Positions 20,280 through 30,284 are shown, numbered from the stretch's first letter. The stretch: DNA of 64,000 nucleotides from Sinorhizobium sp. 8-89 (GCF_030124325.1 NZ_JASKLR010000001.1:708200-772199); one strand, 5' to 3'. Numbers and translations: made by a program. The notes: generated from the sequence alone by a model not told the origin.

Positions 20280-20486
20280 ATGAAGAGCATCCTCGTATTT
20301 GCAGCCGCCTTCGCTTTGTCGGCACCGGTGGCTTACGCAGAGTGCATCGGGCACTCGAAAACCACTGCCTCTGTAGATGAAGAGATGACCACGGCGAGCG
20401 TCACCAAGACTGAACAGTCGACGCCGGCCGATGAGATCCTCCTGCAGCAAAAACGGCAGCAGGAAGAACGAGAGGCGGACGAATAG
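20280..20486 (+). CDS. tiny secreted protein of unknown function
   Basis: 68 residues. Signal peptide MKSILVFAAAFALSAPVAYA is followed by a short acidic and glutamine-rich mature peptide with two TTASV units (about residues 28-32 and 37-41) and the charged end QQKRQQEEREADE. A single cysteine follows the cleavage site directly (A-E-C), but the lipobox is not classical. AAGGAGAAG precedes the ATG at good spacing. It stands alone, convergent with the polysaccharide locus. The function is unknown. Confidence 0.75.
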   Translation: MKSILVFAAAFALSAPVAYAECIGHSKTTASVDEEMTTASVTKTEQSTPADEILLQQKRQQEEREADE

Positions 20487-20495
20487 GTCCAACAA

Positions 20496-20548
20496 CGTCG
20501 GATGCCGGGCTTGCCCCGGTTATTGGGCATGGCATCCAGCATCCGACG
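20496..20548. terminator. large inverted repeat between convergent gene ends
   Basis: Perfect 10-bp arms CGTCGGATGC (20496-20505) and GCATCCGACG (20539-20548) enclose a smaller CCGGG/CCCGG hairpin. It lies between the stop of the small secreted gene (20486) and the reconstructed stop of the glycosyltransferase pseudogene (20569), so it is probably a bidirectional terminator. Confidence 0.6.
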
Positions 20549-20568
20549 CCTCTCACGAAGAACAGCTC

Positions 20569-21789
20569 TCAACTCCCGTATCGCACGACGTTTTGCGCAG
20601 CGATGGCCTGTCTTGCAGGCAGGTGGTCGCTCACGGTTCGGCGCGCCGCTGAACGGCGGTAAAGTTCCTCCGTCCGGTCAAGCATTACGTCGAGGGTGAA
20701 GCGCTCCTTGCGCGCTTCGGCCGCTTTGAGGAGTGAAGGGGAGCTTCCGAGGTTGCGGCGGCGACCATCGTTTTCGCAAGCTGCGAAACGTCGTCGCTAT
20801 TGGGAATGATGAAACCGTTCTCGCCGTTGTTGATGACGGTTTTCGCGCCGCCGACATCGGAGATGATGATCGGTCTTCCGGCGGCGGCGGCTTCCAGCAT
20901 GACATAGGACATCGCTTCGTAGCGGCTCGGCATGACCACGAGATCAAAGGCGGCCACAGTCTTAGGGCCGGTAAAGGCCGAGGTCAGGTGAATACGGCCT
21001 TGCAACCCGCTTGCCGCTATCGCGCGGCGAAGCTCGTCTTCCATTTCGCCGGACCCGACCATCACGACCGACGCCGACGCGTTCCTGAAGGCATCTACGA
21101 GCCGCTCCGGCGCCTTCTGGCTGGAAAGGCGACCGATGAAGCCGAAGACAAAGGCGTCGGCGGGAATCCCGAAGCTCGCGCGAACGGTCTGCGCCATGTC
21201 GGGCGCAGGCGCCGAAACCCCGTTGACGATCACGGATATCCGCGCCTCGGGCATGCCAAGCGACAATGCATGCGCGTTCGTCATCGGAAACGACGATGAG
21301 GTGATCGGTGAAAAACCATGCAAGGGCCCACTCGATGGCGCCATAGATCAGCCGGCCGCCGCCACCAAGCGCGGGATCCATCGTCCGGAAGGCATGGGGC
21401 GTGTAGACGCGCGGAACATGGCGTCCGGGCAGTCGCAGAGGGGTGAGGGCACTCGCCTTGGAGCTGTGGCCGTGCACGATGTCGAACGGTCCGCTGCTGC
21501 AGCCGATGCGGCGAATGGCGCGAAAGGCCGAGAGGTCCGACGGCCCCGGCGCGCGCTCCATGTCGACTGCATGAACCGCGGCCAAGCCGATTGCCTTGAC
21601 CTCACGGACGAAGCCGTCTCACGCTCGCACCGGCGAGTAGATCGCCTCGACATGATGGCCGCGCGCATGCATGCCGCGGCAAAGATCGAGAAAATGGCGG
21701 CCGGAGCCGCCGCCGCTTGGCTCCAGCACTTCGAGGAGGCGCAGCGCAAGGGCTGTCGATCCGGCCGCTGCCGGTTCGCTCATGGTCAT
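20569..21789 (-). pseudogene. GT4-type glycosyltransferase, broken by a nonsense codon and two frame changes
   Basis: Remnant of a glycosyltransferase of about 400 residues in the polysaccharide cluster. It starts at 21789 with an ATGA overlap with the upstream membrane protein. The frame opens LRLLEVLEPSGGGSGRHFLD but meets TGA at 21619-21621 (codon 57); the same frame continues DGFVREVKAIGLAAVHAVDM. Near 21273 the reading moves to another frame (net +1) after IVVSDDERA and continues HALSLGMPEARISVIVNG, FIGRLSSQKAPERLVDAF and MPSRYEAMSYVMLEAAAAGR. Near 20731 it moves back (net -1), giving LKAAEARKERFTLDVMLDRT to a stop at 20569. Three independent lesions make a real pseudogene more likely than reading errors. 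Confidence 0.8.
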
Positions 21790-23030
21790 GCGTGCCTTCC
21801 GGCGCGGACCTGCCTTTGAAAGCGATATTCGAGCGCAGCGCATCCCCAGACGATGCCGAGCAGCATGTAGAAATGGCGCCAATGGTCTGTATCGATGACG
21901 TTGCCGACGCCGACATGGCCGATCAGCGTGACCCACGCAATCATCAGGTACGGCTGCCAGGGCCGATCGAGCAGAAGGAAGCGGAAGCCCAGCGAAAGCG
22001 TCCAGGCGATCAGCGCCACGTAGGCGACGAAGCCGATCCAGCCGTAGGACGTCAGGCATTTCAGCCAGATGTTGTGTTCGTCCTCGGGGAAAATGGTACT
22101 GAAGACCAGCGGGCCGATGCCGAGCGGTCTTTCCATCGACATGAGAAAACCGATCCTGTGCCGGTCGAACCTGCCGAGATGCCCGCCGTCATACTCCTGG
22201 ACAAGCTGGGAGCGGCTCGAGAAGAGCGTCGCGACCTGCTCGGACTGCAGGGCGGCCGCCAATGCGGCGACGATGAACAGGGCGCCGCACAGGGCCATGA
22301 CGAGGATACGCAGGCGAAAGAGGCCGCTCCGCTCCTTCAGCAGCATGACGAAGACGAAGGCGACCACGCAAAAGAGATTGAGCGCCCAGGCCGCTCGCGA
22401 GAACGAGAGGAAGACGCCGAGCGCCAGGACGAGAAGGCCGACGATCTTCGGCGGAGCTCGGCTGATCGGTTGGGTAAGCAGACCGCGGAGGAGATAGAGC
22501 ACGGGCGCGGCGAGGAATGGTCCGAAAACGTTCGGGTCCTGGAACGCTCCCTTCGCACGGTCATAGAGCGTGAAGTTGGCGCTGCCCGGTATTGCGCCGA
22601 AATAACCGAGAATACCGAGAAGCGCTGTAATGACTGCGGCAGCAACCCAGGCATTGAAGATCAGGCCCAGTCTTTGATGCCGATCTTCGATGATCGCCGC
22701 GAAGAAGACAGCGGAGAGTGCGAGGAAGCCGGAGACGGCCATATACATCGGCCCGGTGCCGAGGTCCGCCATCACGGTCAGCGACAGGATTCCGCCAATC
22801 ATGAACACGACAAGGAGCGAGAGCAACGGCGCCACATAGCGGGAAATCTTCAGCCCGAAGAGTGTCCACAGGCCGATGAGGCACGCCATGAAAATCTCGT
22901 AGGGTGCCGGCTCCGCGATGACGAAACCGGAGAGAAACACCGCGACCCCCACCAGGCCCGAAGCGAGGAGCGAAATCGCGGCAAGCTGGGGACGAAGGAC
23001 GATTGGCTGGGTTGCGCTCGCGGAGATCAA
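21786..23030 (-). CDS. O-antigen polymerase/ligase-type membrane protein (Wzy/WaaL-like)
   Basis: 414 residues with about ten to twelve membrane segments and one large periplasmic loop (about residues 270-340: SSRSQLVQEYDGGHLGRFDRHRIGFLMSMERPLGIGP), the layout of O-antigen ligases and Wzy polymerases. DEHNIWLKCLTSYGWIG resembles the conserved H-N-x-x-L region of these proteins. It probably polymerises repeat units at the periplasmic face. Its ATG overlaps the stop of the initiating transferase (ATGA, 23027-23030), and its own stop overlaps the glycosyltransferase pseudogene start, so the genes form one operon. Confidence 0.85.
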   Translation of the reverse strand: MISASATQPIVLRPQLAAISLLASGLVGVAVFLSGFVIAEPAPYEIFMACLIGLWTLFGLKISRYVAPLLSLLVVFMIGGILSLTVMADLGTGPMYMAVSGFLALSAVFFAAIIEDRHQRLGLIFNAWVAAAVITALLGILGYFGAIPGSANFTLYDRAKGAFQDPNVFGPFLAAPVLYLLRGLLTQPISRAPPKIVGLLVLALGVFLSFSRAAWALNLFCVVAFVFVMLLKERSGLFRLRILVMALCGALFIVAALAAALQSEQVATLFSSRSQLVQEYDGGHLGRFDRHRIGFLMSMERPLGIGPLVFSTIFPEDEHNIWLKCLTSYGWIGFVAYVALIAWTLSLGFRFLLLDRPWQPYLMIAWVTLIGHVGVGNVIDTDHWRHFYMLLGIVWGCAALEYRFQRQVRAGRHA

Positions 23031-24589
23031 TATGCGTTTTCCGTATTGAACAAACGGAACGGTGTCAGGAAAAGGATCTTCAGATCGAAGAGCAGTGACC
23101 AGTTTTCGATGTAGTGGAGATCGAAAGCAGTGCGGAAGCGGATTTTCTCGTCATTGTCGATCTCGCCGCGCCAACCGTTGATTTGTGCCCAGCCGGTCAC
23201 CCCCGGTTTGACGCGATGGCGAGCGAAATAACCTTCCACGACATCGGAAAAGGTTCGGTCCCGGGTCTGCGCCAGAACGGCGTGTGGGCGCGGGCCGACC
23301 AGAGAGAGCTCGCCCTTCAAGACGTTGAAGATCTGTGGCAGCTCGTCGATTGAAGACTTGCGCAGGAAGCGGCCGACGGGGGTCACGCGCGGGTCTCCCT
23401 TGGACACGGCGCTGCGAGCGGTTGGGTCGCTCATATGCGTGTACATCGAGCGGAACTTGTAGACCTCGATCGTCTCGTTGTTGAAGCCGTGCCGGGCCTG
23501 CTTGAAGATGATCGAACCGGGTGACGTGACCTTGACTGCGACTGCGGCGGTAAGCATCACCGGCCAGAGCAGAAGGAGTGCCACGACGCTGAAAAAGATA
23601 TCGAAGCAGCGCTTCGCCACGGAGTCCCAATCGGCGATCGGCTTGTCGAAGATGTCGAGCATCGGAACCTGTCCGACATGGGAATAGCTGCGCGGTCGGA
23701 AGCGCAGGTTGTTGGCGTGCGCCGCCAGCCGGATGTCGACCGGCAGAATCCACAGCTTCCTCAACAGTTCGAGTATGCGTTTTTCCGCAGTCAGCGGCAG
23801 CGAGATGATCAGCATGTCGATCCTCGCAAGTCGGGCGAACTCGACGAGTTCGTCGACCGTCCCCAGTTTGGGATAGCCGGCGAGCATGTTCGGTGATCGC
23901 CGCTCGTCGCGGTCATCGAAGATGCCGCAGATGCGGATATCATTGTCCGGCTGATGTTCGATCGTGCGGATCAGATCCTTCGCCGGCGGACCACCACCGA
24001 CAATGACGGCGCGACGTTCCATCGTCCCGTTTCGCGACCAGTGCCTGATCGAATAGGCGATGAACGCCCGTTGGGCGACGAGGAAGAGCGCGCCGCCCAT
24101 GAACCATCCGGCGATCCAGACGCGGGAATACTGATGGCCGGATTTCAGGAAGAAAAGCGCAAGCGCGATGGCGCCAAAGGCGGCAACCCAGGCACCAAGA
24201 ATGCGCGGGGTCATTCGCAGCCAGGCTCGCAGCGCCGGCACCTGATAGCCATCGGCGATCTGGATGGCCGCAACGGCAAGTGCCGAGCCGCCGGCGAGAA
24301 TTGCAAGATAGACCGGAAGTTGTTCGAGATCCGGCTGAACATAGTAGGCGTTGATGCCATAGCCGATGGCAAAGAGAACTGAGAAATCGAGCAGCCGGAT
24401 CAGACCGGTGATCATCGCAGGTGAATAGGTGTCGGCGCGAAACTGGAGCGCGATCTGTCGGGCAAGCGGATTGAGCTCCGTCGCGCCTTTTTCCTCAATT
24501 GTCTCTCTGGGGGCAACGGTCCTGATCTCGGAGATCTTCTTGCGAAGCGCTTCCGGATCGAATGTTTCAGGCCTCTCGTAGTGGTTCAT
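23027..24589 (-). CDS. undecaprenyl-phosphate glycosylphosphotransferase (WcaJ/PssA-like, initiating)
   Basis: Adds the first sugar phosphate to undecaprenyl phosphate to start a polysaccharide repeat unit. It has 520 residues: four N-terminal membrane helices (about 50-190), a CoA-binding-like domain with [19 protein letters not shown], a fifth hydrophobic segment (about 335-360), and the catalytic C-terminal bacterial sugar transferase domain with [48 protein letters not shown] and VGPRPHAV, and [17 protein letters not shown] precedes the ATG. The closest functional match is UppE/ExoY-type proteins. The sugar is unknown, but glucose or galactose is usual. Confidence 0.93.
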   Translation of the reverse strand: MNHYERPETFDPEALRKKISEIRTVAPRETIEEKGATELNPLARQIALQFRADTYSPAMITGLIRLLDFSVLFAIGYGINAYYVQPDLEQLPVYLAILAGGSALAVAAIQIADGYQVPALRAWLRMTPRILGAWVAAFGAIALALFFLKSGHQYSRVWIAGWFMGGALFLVAQRAFIAYSIRHWSRNGTMERRAVIVGGGPPAKDLIRTIEHQPDNDIRICGIFDDRDERRSPNMLAGYPKLGTVDELVEFARLARIDMLIISLPLTAEKRILELLRKLWILPVDIRLAAHANNLRFRPRSYSHVGQVPMLDIFDKPIADWDSVAKRCFDIFFSVVALLLLWPVMLTAAVAVKVTSPGSIIFKQARHGFNNETIEVYKFRSMYTHMSDPTARSAVSKGDPRVTPVGRFLRKSSIDELPQIFNVLKGELSLVGPRPHAVLAQTRDRTFSDVVEGYFARHRVKPGVTGWAQINGWRGEIDNDEKIRFRTAFDLHYIENWSLLFDLKILFLTPFRLFNTENAY

Positions 24590-24637
24590 GGTCTTTTCCC
24601 GGCGCTGGAGTCCCTCCGTCCGGATAGCAGAAAGCCA

Positions 24638-25819
24638 CTAAGAAACGCTTACGTTGTAAGGAGCCGTCCCCCCTTCACCAGTCGCATTGCCCACCAGTTC
24701 GCGATATAGCCGCATTACACCTTTCGTCATGACCGATGACGCGAAGCGGGACTTGAACGCTTCGGGATCCGGCATCATCCTTGCGGCCCAGTCCTGCTCG
24801 ACAATCGCGGCAGCCATGATCGTGGCGAGCGACTCCACGCTGGGTTCGGCAAGTGCGCCGCTATCGGCGCCGAGGACCTCCGGGATCCCGCCAACCCGCG
24901 TTGCGATGAGCGGTTTGCCGGCGGCGAGTGCCTCGAGGACGATGTAAGGCATCGATTCCGCCCGCGACGGGATGACGACCGTGCGTGCGAGTGCGAAGGC
25001 TTCCCTCGCCTTCATCGCCGGAAGCATATTGATGCGCCGCCCCAGCCCCTTGCGCAGTCTCATCTCTGCGTATTGCTGCTGTTGCGGCCCGTCGCCGATC
25101 ATCAAGGCGGAGAGGGGGCGGCCGGCGATCCGCTCGGCCGCCGCAAAACTCTCCACAAAAAGATCGGGACCCTTGAGGTCCCGCATCATGCCGATATAGA
25201 GGAAATCCACCGCGCCGGGCGTGACCGCTACGGGCTCGAATTCGCGGTCGTCGATGCCGTTATAAATCAGTTCGTTGTGACCGGGCGGCCGGCCGACCTT
25301 CGTGAAATAGGTCTGGCGCTCGTAATCGCAGACGAAGACGAGCGCGTCGGTGAGGCGCTCCTGCAGCCGTTCGAGCCGGAAAATCGCTCGACCTTTCAAC
25401 GATCTTGAATCGTAATGGAGGCTGCCGCCATGGGGCGAGTAGAGGCGGGCTACGCGATACTTGTTGACCCGCAAGGCTGAACCGATGGTGCGCGCAAGGA
25501 CGCCGCCCTTGGCGCCGTGCCCGTGCAGCACATCCGGTTGCAAACTTCTGATTTCCTTGTAGCTGCGCCAGAGCGCGACAATATCGGACGGTCCGATGGC
25601 GCGATGAATGGGCAGGCGAACGACGCCGAGCGCCAGGTAGGGGCGGATCGCATCGAACAGGGCGTCCTCGTAGGCGCCGCCCGTCGTGCTGTCGCACAGA
25701 ATCCCGACCTCGTGTCCGGCATTCGCGTGGGCTTCGGCAAGATCGCGCACGTGGCGGAAGATGCCGCCGACCGGCGACCTGAAGCAATGAAGGATGCGCA
25801 GTGGACGTTCGCTGTGCAT
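24638..25819 (-). CDS. GT4-family glycosyltransferase
   Basis: 393 residues, GT-B fold. N-terminal acceptor domain LRILHCFRSPVGGIFRHVRDLAEAH and DVLHGHGAKGG; C-terminal nucleotide-sugar domain with FLYIGMMRDLKGPDLFVESF, MIGDGPQQQ, and the E-x7-E motif region VVIPSRAESMPYIVLEALAAGKP. It probably adds a sugar to the lipid-linked repeat unit in the cytoplasm. It starts 5 bp after the export lipoprotein gene and precedes the initiating transferase by 48 bp. It is intact, unlike the related pseudogene at 20569, with which it shares the same overall pattern. Confidence 0.92.
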   Translation of the reverse strand: MHSERPLRILHCFRSPVGGIFRHVRDLAEAHANAGHEVGILCDSTTGGAYEDALFDAIRPYLALGVVRLPIHRAIGPSDIVALWRSYKEIRSLQPDVLHGHGAKGGVLARTIGSALRVNKYRVARLYSPHGGSLHYDSRSLKGRAIFRLERLQERLTDALVFVCDYERQTYFTKVGRPPGHNELIYNGIDDREFEPVAVTPGAVDFLYIGMMRDLKGPDLFVESFAAAERIAGRPLSALMIGDGPQQQQYAEMRLRKGLGRRINMLPAMKAREAFALARTVVIPSRAESMPYIVLEALAAGKPLIATRVGGIPEVLGADSGALAEPSVESLATIMAAAIVEQDWAARMMPDPEAFKSRFASSVMTKGVMRLYRELVGNATGEGGTAPYNVSVS

Positions 25820-25824
25820 GGATG

Positions 25825-26400
25825 TCAGAACAGCCGTTCGCGGACGTAGATCGTGTCGCCGGCCAGGACCGGATCGGAAATCGGCACGCGGCCGGTAACG
25901 ATGCGGCCGTTGATCTTGCGGGTGATGTCGGCGTTCGACTGATTCGCGCGCGGCGAGAAGCCGCCGGCGACCGCGATCGCATTCTGGACCGTCATGCCGG
26001 GGACGTAGCTATATTGGCCCGCCTGGCCCACTTCACCCATGATGAACACCGAACGATAGCGGTCCACCTCAATGGTGACGTCCGGATCCCGGAGATAGCC
26101 TTCGCGCAGCTTTGCGGCGATCATGCCTTCCAGTTCCGGCAGTGTATGGCCGCGCGACGGCACAGCACCGATCAGCGGGAAGGCGACATAGCCGGCCTGG
26201 TCGACGGTATAGGTGCCGCTGAGGCCGGCCTGTTCGAACACGTTGATGCGAAGGCGGTCGCCGCTGTCCAGCCGGTAGGGCTGGATGGTGGCCTCGCTGA
26301 AAGCTTTGGGAGCCGGCTGGTAGCTCGTGCAACCGCCGACCAGTGCCGACAATATCGCCAACGCGATAGCGCGTGCTGTCTTTTTGCCTGCGGTCGACAT
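25825..26400 (-). CDS. outer-membrane polysaccharide export lipoprotein (Wza/ExoF-like, short form)
   Basis: 191 residues. Lipoprotein signal with lipobox LVGGC-T (cysteine near residue 24), then a Poly_export domain (YRLDSGDRLRINVFEQAGLSG to VPSRGHTLPELEGMIAAKL) and one SLBB/beta-grasp domain (SVFIMGEVGQAGQYSYVPGMTVQNAIAVAGG). It is much shorter than E. coli Wza and lacks its C-terminal barrel helix, as in rhizobial UppC-like proteins. It probably forms the periplasmic/outer-membrane channel with the divergent co-polymerase at 26598. It is first in the minus-strand operon. Confidence 0.92.
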   Translation of the reverse strand: MSTAGKKTARAIALAILSALVGGCTSYQPAPKAFSEATIQPYRLDSGDRLRINVFEQAGLSGTYTVDQAGYVAFPLIGAVPSRGHTLPELEGMIAAKLREGYLRDPDVTIEVDRYRSVFIMGEVGQAGQYSYVPGMTVQNAIAVAGGFSPRANQSNADITRKINGRIVTGRVPISDPVLAGDTIYVRERLF

Positions 26401-26597
26401 GCGGGTCTCGGGCTCCGGAAACGATCACCTCTGGCGACGTTATCGATCCGTTAGGGTTAATAGCCGGTAAACTCGCCCGAGAATTTTGAAGGGACGTTCG
26501 GCAAGGCGCACCACCTTATGGTTGCGCCGGGAATTAACTCTTGCGTTACCATGTTCCTTTACTTTCCGGCCGGATGAGGAACCTTCGGAGTTGAGGC

Positions 26598-28730
26598 ATG
26601 TCGGGCATCGGCGGCGGGCAGCAGGATGTGGATATCGATCTCGGTGGGCTCTTCCGCGCCGTTTGGGAACGGCGTACGCGGCTGTTGCTCGCGACGGTTT
26701 GTGTCGCGGCCGCCGCTTTCGTAACCGCGAAGATGATCGCTCCGCAGTACCAGAGCGAGACGCGACTGCTGATCGAGTCGCGTGAACCGGAGTTCAGCGG
26801 CTCGAACCAGCTTGCGCAGACGGGATCCGACCGGGTTTTCGATGAATCCGGCATTTCAAGCCAGGTCCAGGTGCTGCGTTCCGCCGATTTGATCAAACAG
26901 GTCGCGCGCAACATGAAGCTGCATGAACGCAGGGAGTTCGATCCTTCTGCCGAACCTTCGGCCCTTTCCGATCTTCTGGTAATGCTCGGCGTGAGGAAAA
27001 ATCCACTCGACTTGCCGCCCGAGGAACGGGTGCTGAAGGAGTTCGACTCCAAGCTGCAGGTCTATCAGGTTGAGAAGTCACGCGTGATTGCCATTGCTTT
27101 CACTTCGGAGGATCCCAAGCTTGCGGCCGCCATCCCCGATGAGATGGCGAAGGTCTATTTTTCCCTGCAGAGTGGCGCCAAACTCGATTCCAATTCGGAG
27201 GCGAGCCGTTGGCTGGAACCGGAAATTGCGAATCTTCGCGAGAAGGTGCGCGAGGCCGAGGCGAAAGTTGCAGCCTACCGTTCCTCCTCCGGCCTGTTGC
27301 CGACCGGCCAGACGGAAAACTTTGCCACGCGCGAGCTCACCGATATTTCGAGCGAGCTCGCCCGCGTGCGCGGAGAGCGGGCAAATGCCGAAGCGCGTGC
27401 GAAGGGTGTGCGCACGGCGCTTGCCGACGGCCGCGCGCCGGACACGCTGACCGAGGTCGCCGGCTCGCAGATGATCCAGCGGTTGAAGGAAAGCGAAGCC
27501 GCTGTCCGGGCGCAGATTGCGGACCTGTCGACGACATTGCTCGACGGCCACCCGCGTCTCAAGGGCTTGAAATCCCAGCTTGAAGGCATCAACCAGCAAA
27601 TCCGCGCCGAGACCCGCAAGGTCCTCGTCAGCCTGGAGAATGAAGCCAGGGTTGGGCAGCTGCGCGAAGAGCAGTTGCTGCAGCGGCTCAACACGCTCAA
27701 GGCGCAATCCGCGCAGGCGGGGGAGGAAGAGGTTGGCTTGCGGGCACTGGAGCGCGAAGCGACCGCGCAACGGCAGCTTCTCGAAACTTATCTCGCCCGC
27801 TACAGGGAGGCGACCTCGCGTACGGTTGCGAATGCAACGCCGGCGGATGCGCGCGTGATTTCGAATGCGGTCGTTCCGAGCAACCCGGACTTCCCGAAAG
27901 CAGTGCCGATCACGGTAGTCGCGGCGCTTGCCACCTTCCTCGTCGGTTGCGTCGTCATCATGCTCGGCGAACTGTTCAGCGGACGGGCGCTGAAGCCGGT
28001 TTCCAGCGCGGAACCGGAAGATTTCGGACAATTGACACCCGTCTTGGCGGAACCCGAGCCGGCGGAGCCGATGCTGGTGCTCGCCGACGCGGCGGAACAG
28101 GACCTTGAACCAGAGAAGGATACACAACCAGCGGAAAGCGACTTCACGATCGAGTTCGTTGCCGCTCACCTCCTCGATCGGAACGTCCGGATCGCCGTTT
28201 CCGTTTCGCCCGGCGGCGACGAGGGATCGACGGCGACCGTCATGCTGGCGCGGCTCCTGGCGGAGGAAGGGCAGAAGGTCGTTCTCGTTGATCTTACCGG
28301 CTCGGCTTGTCCGACGCGGCTCATGGCGCAGTCGTCCTCGCTGCCCGGTATAACCAACCTGCTTGCCGGCGAAGTCGCATTCACCGAATCGATACATGCG
28401 GACCGGTTCTCCGAAGCGCACATCATTCCCCATGGAAGTGCCGACGCGCGGACAGCAATGCGCGGGATCGAACGGTTGCAGATGATTGTCGATGCGCTCA
28501 CCAATGCCTATGATCTGGTTCTGGTCGAGTGCGGCCCGGCCGACGCCACCGCCGTGTCCAGGGTTGCCCGGCGGGAGGTAACCGAGATCATATTGTCAGC
28601 CTCGTCCGTCAGCGATGAACGGATTGTGGAACTCTTGACCGACCTTGGCGAGGCCGGCTTCCGCAACATCGTGCTGATGACCCGACAGCGCGAGAGCGAC
28701 CCGGACTTTCCCAATCGCCGCGCGGCATGA
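26598..28730 (+). CDS. Wzc/GumC-type polysaccharide co-polymerase with degenerate ATPase domain
   Basis: 710 residues. Wzz-type domain with two membrane helices (about 30-50 and 435-455), a long periplasmic coiled coil between them (about 190-400), and a C-terminal cytoplasmic domain (about 520-705) shaped like a BY-kinase. The kinase signatures are degraded: the Walker A position reads SPGGDEGST without the lysine, Walker A' reads VVLVDLTGSACP, and there is no tyrosine cluster at the C-terminus. It probably acts only structurally in chain-length control and export. It is divergent from the export lipoprotein gene across 197 bp. TTCGGAGTTGAGGC precedes the ATG. Confidence 0.88.
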   Translation: MSGIGGGQQDVDIDLGGLFRAVWERRTRLLLATVCVAAAAFVTAKMIAPQYQSETRLLIESREPEFSGSNQLAQTGSDRVFDESGISSQVQVLRSADLIKQVARNMKLHERREFDPSAEPSALSDLLVMLGVRKNPLDLPPEERVLKEFDSKLQVYQVEKSRVIAIAFTSEDPKLAAAIPDEMAKVYFSLQSGAKLDSNSEASRWLEPEIANLREKVREAEAKVAAYRSSSGLLPTGQTENFATRELTDISSELARVRGERANAEARAKGVRTALADGRAPDTLTEVAGSQMIQRLKESEAAVRAQIADLSTTLLDGHPRLKGLKSQLEGINQQIRAETRKVLVSLENEARVGQLREEQLLQRLNTLKAQSAQAGEEEVGLRALEREATAQRQLLETYLARYREATSRTVANATPADARVISNAVVPSNPDFPKAVPITVVAALATFLVGCVVIMLGELFSGRALKPVSSAEPEDFGQLTPVLAEPEPAEPMLVLADAAEQDLEPEKDTQPAESDFTIEFVAAHLLDRNVRIAVSVSPGGDEGSTATVMLARLLAEEGQKVVLVDLTGSACPTRLMAQSSSLPGITNLLAGEVAFTESIHADRFSEAHIIPHGSADARTAMRGIERLQMIVDALTNAYDLVLVECGPADATAVSRVARREVTEIILSASSVSDERIVELLTDLGEAGFRNIVLMTRQRESDPDFPNRRAA

Positions 28731-28775
28731 ACACAGAGAATACGTCCTCGGGGTATCCCCGCGCGGTTCGGATGC

Positions 28776-30032
28776 TCAGTCCTCGTCCATTGCATCCGCA
28801 GGCTTCAGCGTTGATTGACGCCGCTGGCGCAACCGCTGCACGAACGCGTAGGATGCCTTGTTGGCTTTGATCACGCGCTTGGCAAGAATCGCGCCGCGAT
28901 GGATGTAGGCCGCGAGATATCCGCGGAGCGTCACGGGCAAGACGATGTCCCGCAAGGGCGTTTCAATCGTGCACCACGACCGTTTGTAGGGCTGATCGCC
29001 GATCCCAAAATCGAAAAGCGTGACGTCTTCCGAACACAGCCGTTCGATGATCCGGTAAAACAACAATTCTCCCGGACTGCTGTCGGCGGCGATCCCTTCG
29101 TCAATCGAGCCGAACTGGCAGATGACATGGTCGCCTTTGCGCGAAAGGCCGGCGATCGCAATGATCCGACCCTCGTGCTCGCCCTTGAGGCGAATGGCGT
29201 TGAGCTCGAGCAATTGCCCATCCGCCGCTTGACCAGGTTCAGCGAGCGCATGGAAGAATGCGCGGGTATCGGCATCACGAAACACATCCGGCAGGCCGTG
29301 CGCCTCGAAACGCGCCGCCTTCTGCTGGAAGAAGGTTTCCAGCAGAAGGCGCGCTTCCGATGCCTCCAGGGCAACCACGTAGTCGTAGCCGCCGAGGGCG
29401 GCGAGACGCCGCTCCGATATGCGCATCTTCTTGCGCCGCCGCTTTGCGTTGAGCTGCGCCAGCGTCCGTTCGATATTCCCCAGCAGCGGCAGTTGGAATG
29501 AGGCGTCGGCGTTCTGTAAGGCGGGCAGGTCGGCGAGCGGATGAGCTTTCCCGCGCCACCTCGCTGGTGTCTTGTCGAGCGTGACGATATCCGCGAACAC
29601 TCGCAGTTGGCGTTTGATCGCGACGGTCAGCGCGCGCATCAGTTCTGGAGGTGGCGTTGCATCCTCTTCGGCAAACAGGCCGGTGTTCAGATTGCTGTGA
29701 TCGGATCCGATCAACCGGGCCGTGCGGAAGAAGCGTCCGCTGTCGATCTCGAGCGGCAGGAGAAACAGCAATTGTCGGCCGCGCGCAACGCGAACGAACA
29801 ACGTTCGGCTCGCATGCGTTTTCCGCCATGCGGCGCACCAGTCGAAACTCTGGTGCAGCGAATTCTGGCTGTTCTCGTCCAAAACGCGCCATTCCGTCTC
29901 GAGCGCGGCCATGTCCTCGTGGAGGGAGACGGTGATAGTCCCGGTGTCTTGCGTTTCCGAACAATGGGTCGAGGCGCGATCGCTCGGCTGCGGATCGTTC
30001 AACGAGGTTAAAGTGAAACAGGCATTCGTCAT
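28776..30032 (-). CDS. FemAB/BioF2-like GNAT-fold acyltransferase (cellulose synthesis-type)
   Basis: 418 residues from the ATG at 30032, which has GGTGG at 6 nt; an ATG at 30068 without ribosome site would add 12. The C-terminal Acetyltransf_6 domain is visible as LNAKRRRKKMRISERRLAALGG, ARFEAHGLPDVFRDADTRAFF and ELLFYRIIERLCSEDVTLFDFGIGDQPYKRSW. Relatives in polysaccharide clusters transfer acyl groups to the polymer or its precursor. It is convergent with the co-polymerase (45-bp gap), which places it in the same locus. Confidence 0.85.
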   Translation of the reverse strand: MTNACFTLTSLNDPQPSDRASTHCSETQDTGTITVSLHEDMAALETEWRVLDENSQNSLHQSFDWCAAWRKTHASRTLFVRVARGRQLLFLLPLEIDSGRFFRTARLIGSDHSNLNTGLFAEEDATPPPELMRALTVAIKRQLRVFADIVTLDKTPARWRGKAHPLADLPALQNADASFQLPLLGNIERTLAQLNAKRRRKKMRISERRLAALGGYDYVVALEASEARLLLETFFQQKAARFEAHGLPDVFRDADTRAFFHALAEPGQAADGQLLELNAIRLKGEHEGRIIAIAGLSRKGDHVICQFGSIDEGIAADSSPGELLFYRIIERLCSEDVTLFDFGIGDQPYKRSWCTIETPLRDIVLPVTLRGYLAAYIHRGAILAKRVIKANKASYAFVQRLRQRRQSTLKPADAMDED

Positions 30033-30284
30033 CTCATCCACCGTTCGGAAGCCGGATCGTGCGTCCATTGAAACGCAGACGTCGCTACATTCAGCTTAAT
30101 TTCGAGCGAGGTCGCGGGCTCCTTTTCGGGCGACAGCAGAATGCAGTTAGCAAAGCATGAAGGGCACCGAGCGAAGTCGTATTCCGCACGCGGTTGGAAA
30201 CTCTCGCCTGCTGCGCTAACTTCACGCCGAACGATGGAGGGATTGATGCGCCACTAAAGAAGGTCCGGACATCAGCGGAGTGCC

